The notes under the pieces were generated by a model. The model made no database searches. It worked only from the letters and a program-made list of their open reading frames with translations, and was not told the origin of the DNA. A program made the position numbers and the translations under genes. Below, piece by piece: positions 12,477 through 25,659 of a stretch of DNA of 64,000 bases. The stretch's first letter is position 1; the number at the start of each line of letters is the position of its first letter. Location of the stretch: NCBI RefSeq assembly GCF_019399895.1, contig NC_091885.1:2268501-2332500 (forward strand), in the 5' to 3' direction. Source of the stretch: Cardiocondyla obscurior. Taxonomy: Eukaryota; Arthropoda; Insecta; Hymenoptera; Formicidae.

Positions 12477-15400
12477 AAGGTCATCACGTGCCGTCTCGGT
12501 AATCAATGCAAATTTATAATCGTACCCGATTCTTTTTATTTCATAAATCTACTTATAAACGCGGGACAAATATTCTCGAGCACTTTTAAATGCCTAAGTG
12601 TCTTACATGACAAAGCTTTCGCGCGGAAAATAAAATGTACATTAGCTCCATTCGCCTAATTGTTTAAAATGTGACGGACAAAGGGAAATTAATTTCAGCT
12701 CGCGATTTCATCGCGAGATATCTCGCGCGTCGAAGCAGAATCCCCGACGCGTTTAAACTGCGCTCCGATTTTCGGTCCATACCCTGGTGGGCGATAACTA
12801 CCTCGACCCTAGGGCTGGTTCCCATGCATACAAACACCATTAAGCCACCCGCAATCACCCGGCCCCCTTCGACCCGGAGAACCCCGTACACACGCTTCGT
12901 TCTCGGCTGAACCACGTACCCCTGCCTCCTCCTCGTCCCATTTCGCTCCTCCTCCTCCACCCGCTCGCATTAATTCTCCGTCATTTATCAATCTTAGCTT
13001 TTTAATTGCACAGTCACCGGGGACTCAAAAAGCGGGACAGTAATGAGAGATATTAAGACGCTTTCGGTTAGGCTTTTCGGAAGCTGTAACGTCATATTTT
13101 CATATTATCAACGAGCTAATTCGTTATCGCGAATGAAGAACGGGTCACGTATTTTTATTTGCAATTTTTAAAAGGTACAATTTTTTTTTAAATAATTTAA
13201 TTAACGCGATCGTGATCTACTACGACATATATTATATCTGACGGATAATTATGAAATAAAACGCAATTTCGTTGTCGTGATGTTCCGGCGAATCAATCTC
13301 TCAACGAGCCCGGATGCCGGAAGTCCGAGGCTCCTTTCATTCCTTCTTTTCGCAATCAGCTAGAAAGGAGAGCAGAGAAGGCTACTTACGCCAGCGGATT
13401 ATAAATGACCGAGCCTTATCGTAATGCCCAAGGCCCCGATTTCCAAGGTCCTATCGTAACAGAGAGATCAGGGTGAGCCCGGCGCTCCCAGGGGGTTCAC
13501 GATGACAGGTCGCCCGGGGGCCGCTGCCAACCCACCCCTCTCGCTCGCCAAAGAACGGCCTCGTGCCTGAGATTAACTTTGAATTCGACGAGCGGACCGT
13601 CATCGGACAAGGGGAGGACGACGACGGGCAGGCAAAACGAAAGATTTGTCCGTCGTAAGAGCGGACGGACCGGAACGACGGGAGATCGATGGAAATTGGT
13701 GCCACGTACGACGTATTCTCGCGTGTGCCGCTTTCTTGAAACGCTCCGAGGGAGAGAAAACGAGAAAAGGCACCTCGGCTCTACGATTCGGCGTGATGGA
13801 TATTTATCGTGCCGTGACGCGATTCGTTTCGATGAGCCGACAAATTCCACGGAGCGCAATTTCCCGGGAAAATTGTTACTTATCGACAAAATTTTAACGC
13901 CGCATGATAATTATTCGCGGTCGCGATTCGCAATTATCAAAAAGCACGTACGAAATATTTCGGTATTGCTGAAACGAAAATTTGAGTAAATTATTGATTA
14001 AGCTATAATGTTACGAATTCTTATTAATTACAGCTTTACAAAAATCAAAGTCCGATGGCTTTTCTTTTCCCATTAATCAAATTTGTTTTTTTTTTTATCT
14101 GGAACGTTAGTTCCATTGGCGGCGGTCGTTGCGCATACGGCAAAAACGACGTTAGACGTTCACCCTCTCTTCAACTCAGAAGCCCGTTAATGGCGTGTCC
14201 GCAAAGTCGAATAGGGCGGCCTGCGAGTTCATAGAACCGGCGGGTGGCTAGCGAAATAACGGAATGGCTAACGGGAACGTCCCTCTGATTGCAGTTAATT
14301 TACTCGCTGAATCGGGTTAATGTAGCGTACCAGTCGTACCGTGCTGTGCCGTACGGCACCGTACGGCGACGACCTATCGGTGTCCCGGCAAAAGAAATGG
14401 TCTCCTTCGTCAGAGTATTGTTCATCACACTCGGCGGTTCTGACTGCGTCCTTTTTAATGGCACAATAATTTCTAGCGCGATTAATTTATTTTTGAAATA
14501 ACGAGTCGCATTTTTATGGAATTAAGTAACAGATAAAAAATTATGTAATTAAAGTAAATTCCATGGAAAACATTCGGGAGAGCAAAAATTTATGGCTAGC
14601 GCGTGAGAAATGTTTGTAAAACCGCATTAGAAATATATTGCGTTTTAATCGCGGTAATCATTCACAATGTATAATATGGTTATCCATGACAGCTCGTTAA
14701 AATCTTATTTGACTTTAGATACTCTCCGATATATTAGCGTACATATGTAATCCAGTTGTACTGGTATTTCACGCGCGATCGTCCGCCCACAAGCTGTCAT
14801 CGATAATGTAATGTCGTTTCTCGTCGTTGCGATCGAACGCGCGTCACGAGATCGAGATCATGATCGACAACCTCCGCCGAGGACGTCCGTTTCAGTAAGC
14901 TTATTCGTGAACTCGCAAATAGAACCATAGTAATCTCTCATTTTTTTAATAAAATTGAGAAATAAATTTTTGTACAATTTACATTATAATTAAAATAAAA
15001 ATAAAATTCTTTTTAGTTGAAAGCGGTTACGTTATCGTGACGATCGACAAGCTTTTCAATCTAATTATACATCGTGGTACAAAAACCTTTCAGTGAATGC
15101 ATTCATATGCGCGTTCATTCACACGTGCACCCTGCGCGATATATTTACGAGGACGCTCATGGCAGACGTCAATGACGATGGCGGTAACGGGGGTAGAAGC
15201 TATATCGTCTGCGTGTTGATTTACGCGGCGTACCGCGCATTTTTACTACCATGTTATAGAGATTTAAGTGCGGCCAATTATATGTTTATGCCATCCCATT
15301 GCTCGTGCTTGCCTTCTCTTTCGCTCGCCTGCTACGCTCTCCAATAGCGCTTTCGACCGATCCACGAATCCCCAGAACGGCGTGCCCGGTTTCTTTCTCC

Positions 15401-15706
15401 CGACCTGTCGTAGCTATACTTAGCGAATGGAGAATGGGTGAAACCTCACACGCCGGCGATAATCTATTTCGAGAGAGTCAATCTTTATCGCCCGCCCCAT
15501 TCTTAAATTTAGAAGATTTTTCATTAGAAATACATCGCGATGACAACGGCAATCAATTCAATTATCTTTCAAGCAGGGATATTAATTCGGTAAGAAGAGA
15601 TGCGATATACACGAGCTCATAGTCGCCGCTATTTATCGAATTGTTTGCACCTATAATTTATATATTAATTTATGACGCTAATTCACAAATATAAAAATTA
15701 TAAAAT

Positions 15707-15742
15707 TATATACATATGTGTATATATGTACACATGTATATA
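15707..15742. repeat. AT-rich inverted repeat (hairpin)
   Basis: TATATACAT and GTGTA pair with TACAC and ATGTATATA, leaving a 2-nt bulge and a short loop. The arms are mostly alternating TA/CA and could extrude as a small cruciform. Confidence 0.75.
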
Positions 15743-17730
15743 ACTAAATTCCGGACTGTTTGAAATCTCTGGGGAAATCAATGCCGGTGATCATATTGAG
15801 ATAGAACGTCAAGCCGGGAACATCTTCCTCGAAGACGAGCCCGCAGCCTCTATTTGGATGGCCGCGCAAACTGTCGAAATAACCGGCACATATGGTCGCC
15901 GAAAATAAACTGCTCCTTATTCCCATCCCGTCGAAACGAGGATCTTTCTCTCTCCTTCGCTCCCTCTCGCCTCCCTCACATCCCCCTTGCCCCTGCCCCC
16001 TGTCCTTTCCTCTCGCTTTCTTGTCTTTTCGTTCTCGCCTTTCCTTTTAATACCCTTCCTCATTCACCGCTTCTTCCAGCTACGCGAATCCGCTTCGAAC
16101 TCCTCTTCGCGCGGCGTACGACTTTAGATGCGAGCCCGAAAGTGCGCGACCCTCCGGCATATAAGCGTGTAGGTAGAGAACGCGCACCGGATACTAAGAC
16201 ATTTATTTGTTGTCGCGACTATGCCACGTGCGTAAAAAAGATCGCCGGGCAAAGTGCGGAAAAAAAAAAAAGAAAAAGAAGGGGGGAAAGAAAAAGATGG
16301 GACATCGTATACGCCTCTTCGAGTATCGCGTTTCGCGGTCACGAAGACGACGCGCCATAATCGTAGCTTCAGGCTTTACGACGTCGGGGCGAAATTTCGC
16401 AGGCCACGAGATAACATCGCGGAGGATCATCGATCGCTCGCCGAAGGAGGCGCGGTATCAGTTCGCTCGGTAGTAGACGGAGACGGCCACGTTCGATCGT
16501 TCTTTCGGCAGCGAGGTGCTCGTCGGCTCATTTTACGCCTCTGAAAATCGCGAGAAAGGTCGTTGCACCAAAACACGCACCCGGCTCTTCTGGCGCGAGC
16601 TGATCCGTGAGTTCCGCGGTAGACTCGCGCGGTACACAACCGGCGGCGCGAGTCCCTCTCTTCCACAGATTCTCGGACTATTTTTGACGATGAAATGTGG
16701 CTCGCCGGTGTTCCCTGCCGCGTCATGTCGCGCACGCGAGAGGATCGTCGCGGACGATTTCACGGAGCGCACGTATCCGCGCATCTGCGTGACGCGTACG
16801 AGGGCGCCGCTTAATCCGGGAATCTGCTTAACCGGGAGATTAATCGGCGATTGTGGGAGAGATGAGGCGCGATGGGGAACTCGCTCAGAAACGATGGCCG
16901 CGTCGGCAAGGAGATGGCTGCATCCCGCGATGCCGGTCGGCGTGAAGCACACTTCGGGGAAGTTTGTCTTACAAATGAGCCGCGCGACGCACATAATTTA
17001 ATGCGCCGCTTGTGCGCACATTTTCAACCGCGTGCACATTGACGAGCAATTTAAGATAACGCTGGCACATTTTTCTCTATCTACTTTAATTACGTCCTCG
17101 GGCCATTAAAAAAAAAATTAAGATTTATATTTTTCTCTCTTCCTCTCTCGGCAAACTTGGTCTTCTTAACTTTAAAAAGTTAAGATAAATTTCCGTGTTT
17201 ATTAAAATTACCGCTAAAACGTAATTTTTTTTTTTTTATTATAAAAATTTAGAATCTCTTGAATTTCTGAAATCCCAATGACGCACGACACGTCGGCGTA
17301 TTGCGGAACGAAGAGGGAAGAGACCGAAATATCTACCTATCGCTACGAACTGGGAATATGAGACGAAGGGACGAAGAAACGACCGGAGATGTTGGAGCTA
17401 TGCGGATTAACGGATGGAATGTCGGTCTCTCCTCCGTTTGGCTCTCCGTCTAAAAGCATCGCCTTTCGTTCCATTCACTTTGGATATTATTGTTATGATA
17501 GACTTTGGAGTTTCAAGAATGTCGCCCCCGTGAAACGAAAGCGGCGATCTCAGATTTTAATTCCTTCGGCTGTTTATATAGAGGCGGGCAAAAATTCGCG
17601 GGCGACGAAAATGTTCGATATAAGTATCGTTTGACAAAAAACCGCCGCCAAAGGGTTTCCCCAATTTATCTGACGGAGCTAAGTATACCCTCGTTAAAAA
17701 GAGCATCGACGGCGAGAGAAAAAAAAAAAG

Positions 17731-17750
17731 CAAAACAAAACAAAACAAAA
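17731..17750. repeat. (CAAAA)4 microsatellite
   Basis: Four perfect pentanucleotide units following a 12-base A-rich run. No coding significance. Confidence 0.92.
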
Positions 17751-20088
17751 GAAGCACGTCGGTCGCGAACGGAGTTTTCCTTCGCACGGTCGCTCCTAAC
17801 CGCAAACTCGTTCTCTTTGCGATCTGTACGAGATCCAGAGAAAAATACGAAGCGTTAACAGAGTCCCCAAAGCTCAGTGGGCGAGAACCTAGCGCGTATT
17901 GTGGGATTATGACGATAAATAAAGTGTCCGGCGGAAAAGAGAGAGGTGCAGACCGTGGCGAACGAGAGAGTACAGAGAAACGGTATCGCGCTGCCCGCGC
18001 GAGAGCGAAAGAACGAACGCCGCTGATTGAGACATCGATGCAGCGACTGTGACAGTTATCTGATTCATGGATATGCCGAGTGTATTTTATGCCGTACGAC
18101 CTACGAATACAGATCGATCGGGGCGTGCGACGGCCGTAGCGAAGGAAATCATAGCAGCTCCTTTGCGCGTATATGGCCGTATCAATTACGCGCGCCCGAG
18201 AGTCGCGGGCACGTAAGCGAAGAGATTGCGGCTCACGAGGGGCACTAGGTCCGTGGCAGGAGAGTACGCATTGGAATTCATCGGACGTACCCCGACTACC
18301 GGTTTCGCGAGGATCCGCCGGCGCTCGATAACAATCTGCGTGATAAATCGCCGATTTGTATCCGCGGTACCGAGCATCCGCATTAATTCACGGACGCCTT
18401 TTTCAGGGACCGGCGGGAAAGCGTAAGTAGACGCCCGTGGGATTTACGAGCGAATGGACAGCGAAAGATAAACTGTCACGAGGATTACGGAATGCGCGAG
18501 GGACACGCGGGACAGAGCGAAATTTTTGGCACGGCGCGTTGATAGTGACAGGTGCTGGATGTCATTACATCTAGACGCTATATCTTTTCGTAATACCTCA
18601 ACGCTTGCCTCGTCAGCCGAACGTAGCCTCGACGAGTAATAATAATTTTAATAAAAGTCAGTCGCTTTTTTTTTTTATAGTTTAACATTTGTATCTACGA
18701 TTGTATCGTAATAGAGAAGAAAACACGCTCCGTGGATACTGCGAGAAGCAGACAAATAGATAAAGCCGCGATATCTCCGGGGCAACGTTGCCAACGGAGC
18801 ACGTACGAAGATTGTACTAATTAATGCCACGGGACCGTGCTGCGGCTTCGGTGATGTGCTGTTACTAGCAACGGTGCTGTTACTGTGATAATTACCGGCA
18901 GGACGTGAGACTCCGTCTTAATTTGGTCTACCGGCGAAAATTATTAACGCGCAGCGTCGTGCGCGATGACCGAAATATTCGCCACGTGCAAGAATCAGAT
19001 AAGATTCTTTAATTGCTTATCACGTTTTCAATTCATAAATCAATTACCGATTAAATATTAAATTATAAAATTACATTCGCAAGCGATCGTGCTAGCGAAT
19101 GGGCAAGATGCCGTTTTGCAATTTCCGAATCGTCACAATAACCCCGGGCTTCCTGTTGATGCGAACGACGGGCAGCGCAATTAACAGGTAATTCGCGCAC
19201 GCGACTCCGGAATCTTTGCGGTACTCGCGTTTACGTAAACTTCCGCGCGGTTCCCTTGAACGGCCGCTCGGTGTTATCTCTCGCGGAGAAGAGGCCGCAG
19301 TAAAATTGGTCGTTCGACTAGCTATAACACACGCAAATAAAAGCGCTAATGGAAACGTGCCGTCGGTGGATGCACCAACGGCATTCCCGACGCCCGACGC
19401 GTGTCCTCGTCGTCTGCGTTTTCGTCGCCGCCGTCGTCGCCTCCGTCTACGTTGACAGGCGCGGATAGCTTTCGGGACATGTGACGAGCACGTGTCCCGA
19501 ACGAGAACATATCGGCTTTCGTCCTGGGGATTAGTAAGCCGCGGCGGAGATCTTCTCGCGCCAACGAGCTCAGCTTGCGGCGCCCCGGGTTTTTACTTTT
19601 TGTCACCATGTGCGGCGTCCCGACGCCATTTAAACCTCTCGTCATGCGTCGCGATGCGTTAACGCTCGTTTATTTCCATATCTCTACGCCTTTTTCCCCG
19701 CTACTCAAGTGATAATTATAAACTGATCTGAAGCTATCCGGTCGACGAACTTCCACCTTGATTCTCGTATTTTTAATTTTTCCAACGCAAGTTTTCTAAC
19801 GCTCGATCATTTAAATCGTCATTTCAAATCCATCGAGACGTTCTTTAAACGATTTGATATACACGATTTTCCGCAAGCTGTCAGCACCGTAATCGGCTGA
19901 TTCGAGCTTCAGCAGACATATTTGCGCACGCGGTAAGCAAAGAGACTCGAACCAATTTCTGGTTGGCCGAGAGAAATGAGCACCGGTGGCCAGTAATGAG
20001 CCAGAAAACTGGCGACAGCTTCGCTATGCACTCTATATTCTATTCCAACGAGATGGGGCCGTGATATCGTGCTATGTTCGTCCGTCGG

Positions 20089-20106
20089 CGTGCACGTACG
20101 TGCACG
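20089..20106. repeat. 18-bp perfect palindrome CGTGCACGTACGTGCACG
   Basis: CGTGCACGT is followed directly by its exact reverse complement. It mostly alternates purine and pyrimidine and is followed by CACACGATCGCGCGCGCG, so it is a candidate for cruciform or Z-DNA formation. Confidence 0.9.
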
Positions 20107-22070
20107 TACACACGATCGCGCGCGCGTTTTAAAGGGAATACGCGTGTGGAAGTGCGCATGAAGGCCTATAACTCACGCGACTGGCCCGCAGGCTCGTCTT
20201 GTTAGCGCCCCGCAGAAACCGAACTGAGATTCTCCTAACTATAATATACACAGGGTGCCGAAGGATCGAGGTGAATTCGATGCGAGGTAGGAAGGAAGGG
20301 TGGAAATCGGCAATAGAAAGAGCACGAGGATAGTGCCAGACGATGTAAAGGATTCGAGAATGGGAAGAAGTGGAGGAGAACAGAGAACGACTTAACGCGC
20401 GGCGGGTAAGGGAGGACGGAGAAGGAGAGAGAAGAAATGTAAACCCTCCCTCCAATCTTCATCCTCCGCCAACGCGCATAAATGCATAGCTATCTCCGGA
20501 TGCATCTTCACCGGCGGAACGACCGAACGAAAAGAGCGCGTTATCGGTACTCCGACCTGATAAATCCCCCCGAAAGAATAATGAGTCGACATTATTCATG
20601 CCGGCCCGTCAGCGTCGCTCGACCGACCGGTCCGCTCTTTCTTTCTCTCTCTTACTCCTCGCCCGTCCGTTTTACCGAAGGCAACGTTTCGGCACTTCGC
20701 CATTACGATCCCTGAAAACGAGCGCGGGAGAGATCCGCTCGTAGAATCGACCGGACGATATTAGGACAGCGCTTAGCTGGATCAACTGGAATTCGTTTGG
20801 GGCACGGACGGAGGGATCAGGCGACTGGTTCGTTTGATCGATAGCGCGCCCCGACTTTTGCCTGATACCCGTTCCCGGACGGCGATGTTAGAATGACGCG
20901 AAAGAATCGTTCGGCCGACGATTTACGTGAAAGATTTTTCGGGCAGATTCGGATTTTATAGAAAAAAAAATTAAAATAAAGAAAAGAAAGAAAGAAAAGA
21001 AAAAAAAACGAGCCTCTTCAGCCTGTATGTAAGTCTCATTTTATACTTTACACTTGTTCGTTATCACGATCGCACGGTGCGTGCTAAGAATAATCAAAAT
21101 AGCCGGCTATATCATCGTAGAATATCGTGAGTTTAACGAGACCTTACATTAGCGAATACGCGCGACACGATAAGGATTCTAAAATAAGAAAGTACGAGCG
21201 ACTTATTCGCTCATGAATTTCATCGCGTTTGTATTCTTTCGTTTCATTAATGCCGGCAGTAACTGCTCTTTGTTCTTATTTGTCTGAACTTCCATTTGTG
21301 GCGCAGTCGCAACTAGTGAGTGCGAATTCACGGCTGCCGTGACCGCCGTGGTTCAATTTCCGTTTTACCAAGAGAAACAACGCTGCCCTGTCCTTCTCCG
21401 CCCACCCCCTCTCTTCGATGCTCGATATTACTAGATTCGAATTGTCTGCCCTCCCGCTCCGTCGCCGCCCCCCGAGGGTACCCGGCACCGGCATCTACCA
21501 GTGACAGTGAGTGACACGTTTAGCACATCCGTTTTATTACAACTTCCCCTTTCGGGCTGCGGCTCTCTCGCCAATTTGGCCGCGCTATAAAACACGTGGC
21601 GACAGATTCAGCACTCTACAATCACTGAGCTACCGTAACCGATTCGTAGCAACCCTTCGCCAGGGCCCGCGTATCGACGAAGGACGACAGCGAACTTTTG
21701 AGGCTCGCTCGCGCTTGGCTCGCAGTCAGAAGGAAACGGGAGATCCCGGTCTTCCGATACGAACAATGAATTATCGTGGCAAACAGAGATTCAATTTTCC
21801 GCGAACGTCCACGAAGAAAAATCAGATACGGGGTATCTCTTCTCCCCGGTGTGTCAAACTTGGGCGCAGATATAAAAGTCGGTCCGCGATATTTTATACG
21901 AGCATGTCGGCTATCGACCGCGTCGACGTAACCCGATTGCCGATAAGGCCGCGTGAACGGTTGGCCACAACTTGGAAGGAGCTTTTTATCCATGACACGC
22001 ATCTACGGAATGGAGAAACGGCGGCGGCGCGAAGGCAGGCAAAAGGGCGAGAACGAGGCCGGCGGCCGTG

Positions 22071-22088
22071 CCTTGCCTTGCCTTGCCT
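22071..22088. repeat. (CCTTG)3 short tandem repeat
   Basis: Three perfect pentanucleotide units and a partial fourth, inside a GC-rich segment and inside the long open frame at 21511-22254. Confidence 0.85.
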
Positions 22089-25000
22089 CTTCTCTTTGGA
22101 CGCGCCGCGTTATTTAGTGCCGAGTATCGCAGCACCGTGGCTTAAGTGCTCCGTTGACTTACATCCCTACGTACCGAGCCGGACTAAAGAAGCGAGATAT
22201 TTTTTTTTTCCCTCAAGAAACGTGGCGGTATATCATCGAAGGCAATCAAATTAATTAAACGCGATTAGTCATGTGAATTTAATCGCGTCGCGAATAAATT
22301 TTATCGGACGATATTTCTAAATACGTACCTCGAAAGACGAATATGGCATTAGCTGCGACGACGGCGGCTAGCGTACGTGAATTTGCCGTGGTGTGCGTTA
22401 AGTCTCACACGAAACGCGCGCGTAGGTGTACCGTGGAAGCGCCGGCCATCGAAAATTGCGGGGGAACGCGCTCTACTACTACTACCTCCGTACTCGGCGG
22501 CTGGGGGGAGGGAATCGAGCGGGAAAAGTCACATACGCTAGCCGCCGCCGCCGCCACTAAACGCTATATTTACTTTACAATGTGCATATCTCTATTTAAA
22601 AAGATGTAGAGATTTTATTGCTGCGCTATTGTCGTTGCTTTTCCGCGATGCCGATTAATTAAATAAATTATTTTTAGTTTCTGTAATCGTCTTAGAAAAA
22701 TTGATATAATTCACATTTAAATATATATTTAAATTACGTTTAATTTAATCAAATTAAAATAATTTTCTGTTTCGATTTTCAATACGTAACATAAAATACG
22801 CTGTCGAATCTCGCAGGGAGAGCCATATAGATCCGAATATGGCGATCCGTCCGATCGGTTGCTTTAGGTGGCTACAGACTTGCTCATTCCTAAGCATTCG
22901 AGATTGGTATGATGGTAGGCAGAAAACGCGAGGGTCGTCTTAACACGGGCTCGCACACATGTTCCCAGCGGAGGATGGCGTGCGAAGTAAACATCGAGAA
23001 AGGAGCGAGGGAGGCCCACTGCTTGGAATGGAAACGACATTCCATCAAACTAAATTCCATTTTATATATAGCCAAGCTAACTTTTACCCAAATCTTTCGC
23101 CTGATGAGTACATTTTTCCTCGCCGTAATTAAAAATGTATGCGACACGAATTTGAAATAAAAAAATAAAATACATTGATGGTATTTAACTATCCAATACT
23201 CACATTCGTATTAATATTTTTAGCAATTTATATTTTATATTATATTCATTAATATTTTATTATTTTATGTTTAAAATAAAAATTCGATCAATTTTCGTAA
23301 TGCACGGGCTACAGTTGGCCTCGCTTTCCATCCTTCGTATATCTTAGGCGCTTAAGAAATTTGCGAAATTGCAGGCTCAGTGCTCGAGGGTGCCGTTTAC
23401 GGTATTCTTTAAATTCTGCCTGCGTAAAATATAAAGTATCGACATTATGTATTTATTATAATGCGACCTAGAGGCAAGCCGATCGAGCAGTCACGTTGCT
23501 CAAGAGGCCTCGAGAGAACCGCCGGTAGGAAAAGGAAGAGACTCGAGAGGGAGGGTCGGGAATAATCAATTTATCACTGCAGGTGCCTCTGCGCATTTAC
23601 ATACGCGACGTTGCAGTCGTGGTTCCGTGTTGTAGTCGTTGTTTTCAAGTTCGTGAACGCTTACGCGGGCGTGTGTGCGATGCAAATTGACGATAGATAA
23701 ATTTATAACACTTTTTACTCGATATAAAAATTGATGAAAGTATCCGAGTGTTATTAAAATTATTTCTTTTTTTATCGCGGCACGTTAAACACGCGTGTAT
23801 CCCGAGTATTACAAAAAATAAAAAAAAAAAAAAAATAATAAAAAGTTACAAGATGTTAAAGATATGCAAATAACGGAGAGGCTCTCAAGTATTGTTCACA
23901 GAACGAATAATGCACTCGAAGCGACGTTAAGACACCATGGTGACCTTGCTAGCGGTACCTCTATAAATTCGTCTTCTTCATTAATCATGAGGAGAGAGAC
24001 AGGGGTCGCGAGCCTTAAAATATCTTTTACATAATCTCCGAGCAGCAGCGGCAACAGCACCGACACGTGATGTTGACACGCGAAGGATCAACGTCCTGGA
24101 TCGGGTTGATCGCGGCGCGAGTCACGCTTTAAATATCTCATTCCAATTTTAATGGGGCGGGAACATTAATCGTTAACCGCGACCATCGGCAATCTGGTTC
24201 CATTGATCGGCGCTAAGGTCGCGCACTTAATCTATCTTTCTAAGTGCGCCGTAAAACCGACACTAATACGAGCGCAATCTGAGCATGCATTGATTTACGA
24301 GGTCGTACGATCGTCTGTCCACGCGCCGCGGTTCCCATCTCGACTTACGTTAATCGTCCTCGTAACCGATACTACATTCACTACTCTAATACACAACATG
24401 CAAATTGCCCTTGCTTTCCCTCTGTTTCCACACACTTCAATTTTGCTTGCGATAAATCAAATATTCAGTTTTTCATACATTACGTTCAACAGAAATGAGA
24501 CTCGCGAAATTCCTCGACAAAAAAAAAAAGATGCACGTATGTTATCGTTAACGACTTGCGTATCGCGCTAGGACGCGTCACAATTTTCCGCATTTTATGA
24601 ACTTTTGCTTCGTTAAAGTGCGAGCGACGCCACGTATCTCAGTACTGAAAACTAGCTACACGTTCTTATCCCTTCATTTTAGCTCGATCGCTTCTATCTT
24701 CTTTTTTTTTCTTTTTTTCTTTTCCTTCGGTGACTTCGCTGCGACGGCAACGACGGTCGACGATAAAATAATCGTAAAGTAACGGGACGTCTCGCCCACG
24801 CGACGGTCTTTCGTGCGACGTTACATACTCAAACACCTACTTCTTCTATCTGCATATCAGGCGGCGCAACTTTTCCCTATTCCGTCCACCGGTTCACTCT
24901 CGTTTTGGCCTCACGTGAGATAGCGACGTGCTATGCGAGGCGTGCTGCACACCGCCATAAGGGGTTAGCTTTACGACTGTCGATATTGCCATCGTCGTGT

Positions 25001-25631
25001 CGCTTTAGGTACGGTCTGACCTCGGGACTTCTAGCTCTGCAAACGTATTCCCGCGATCTTACGTATGCCAGCTCATATTTACTTGCGTTCCCACTGCATC
25101 GCGTTATAAAACAACTTCAAGCACGCTGCATTTTTATTTTACTCGAGACATTCGATTAACCATAGCCGATATTAATTTTAACATTTTTTACACAATGGGA
25201 AATTACCACATTACCTACATTGTTACAATATGAAATATTTGAGACTGAGATTTTTCAAATAGAACGTTGAGAAAGCATATAGCCGAAAATAAAATTAAAA
25301 TCGTCGCGGTTATTTTGTTACAGCTGTCGCTCTTTTGTCTGTTCCGATTTTCTTCACTCTCTTTCTCTTTTTCTTTCTTTTTTTTTTTTTCTACATTGTT
25401 ATTTTTCTCTTTAAATCCCTTTATCTCGTCTCCCTCGCTCTCTTCGAAAGCTATTCTAAACTGCGATCCCGCCGCTATTTTGGTTACGTTAAAAATGCAT
25501 CCATCGAGTCACGTCAACGCACCCATTCGCCGTCGTATCATCGACCTTTCTCAAAGTCGGAAACTAACGCTTCTACATTAATCTCCGATCTCCCCGAAAT
25601 TACGAAAAGACTCCAAAGACTCGAGTACCGA

Positions 25632-25659
25632 TTAAAATAAAATTAAAATTAAAATTAAA
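25632..25659. repeat. (TTAAAA)n hexanucleotide repeat
   Basis: About four and a half units of ATTAAA/AAATTA, the first imperfect. Ordinary AT-rich intronic microsatellite. Confidence 0.85.

Noticed and set aside
12302..12487. Other minus-strand and plus-strand frames over the homeodomain exon
   Set aside because: Only the frame reading IFPKVATNILRAWLF matches Hth; the others are shadows.
15707..15742. Hairpin as a microRNA precursor
   Set aside because: Arms are too short and almost purely alternating TA/CA, and no known insect microRNA seed was recognised.
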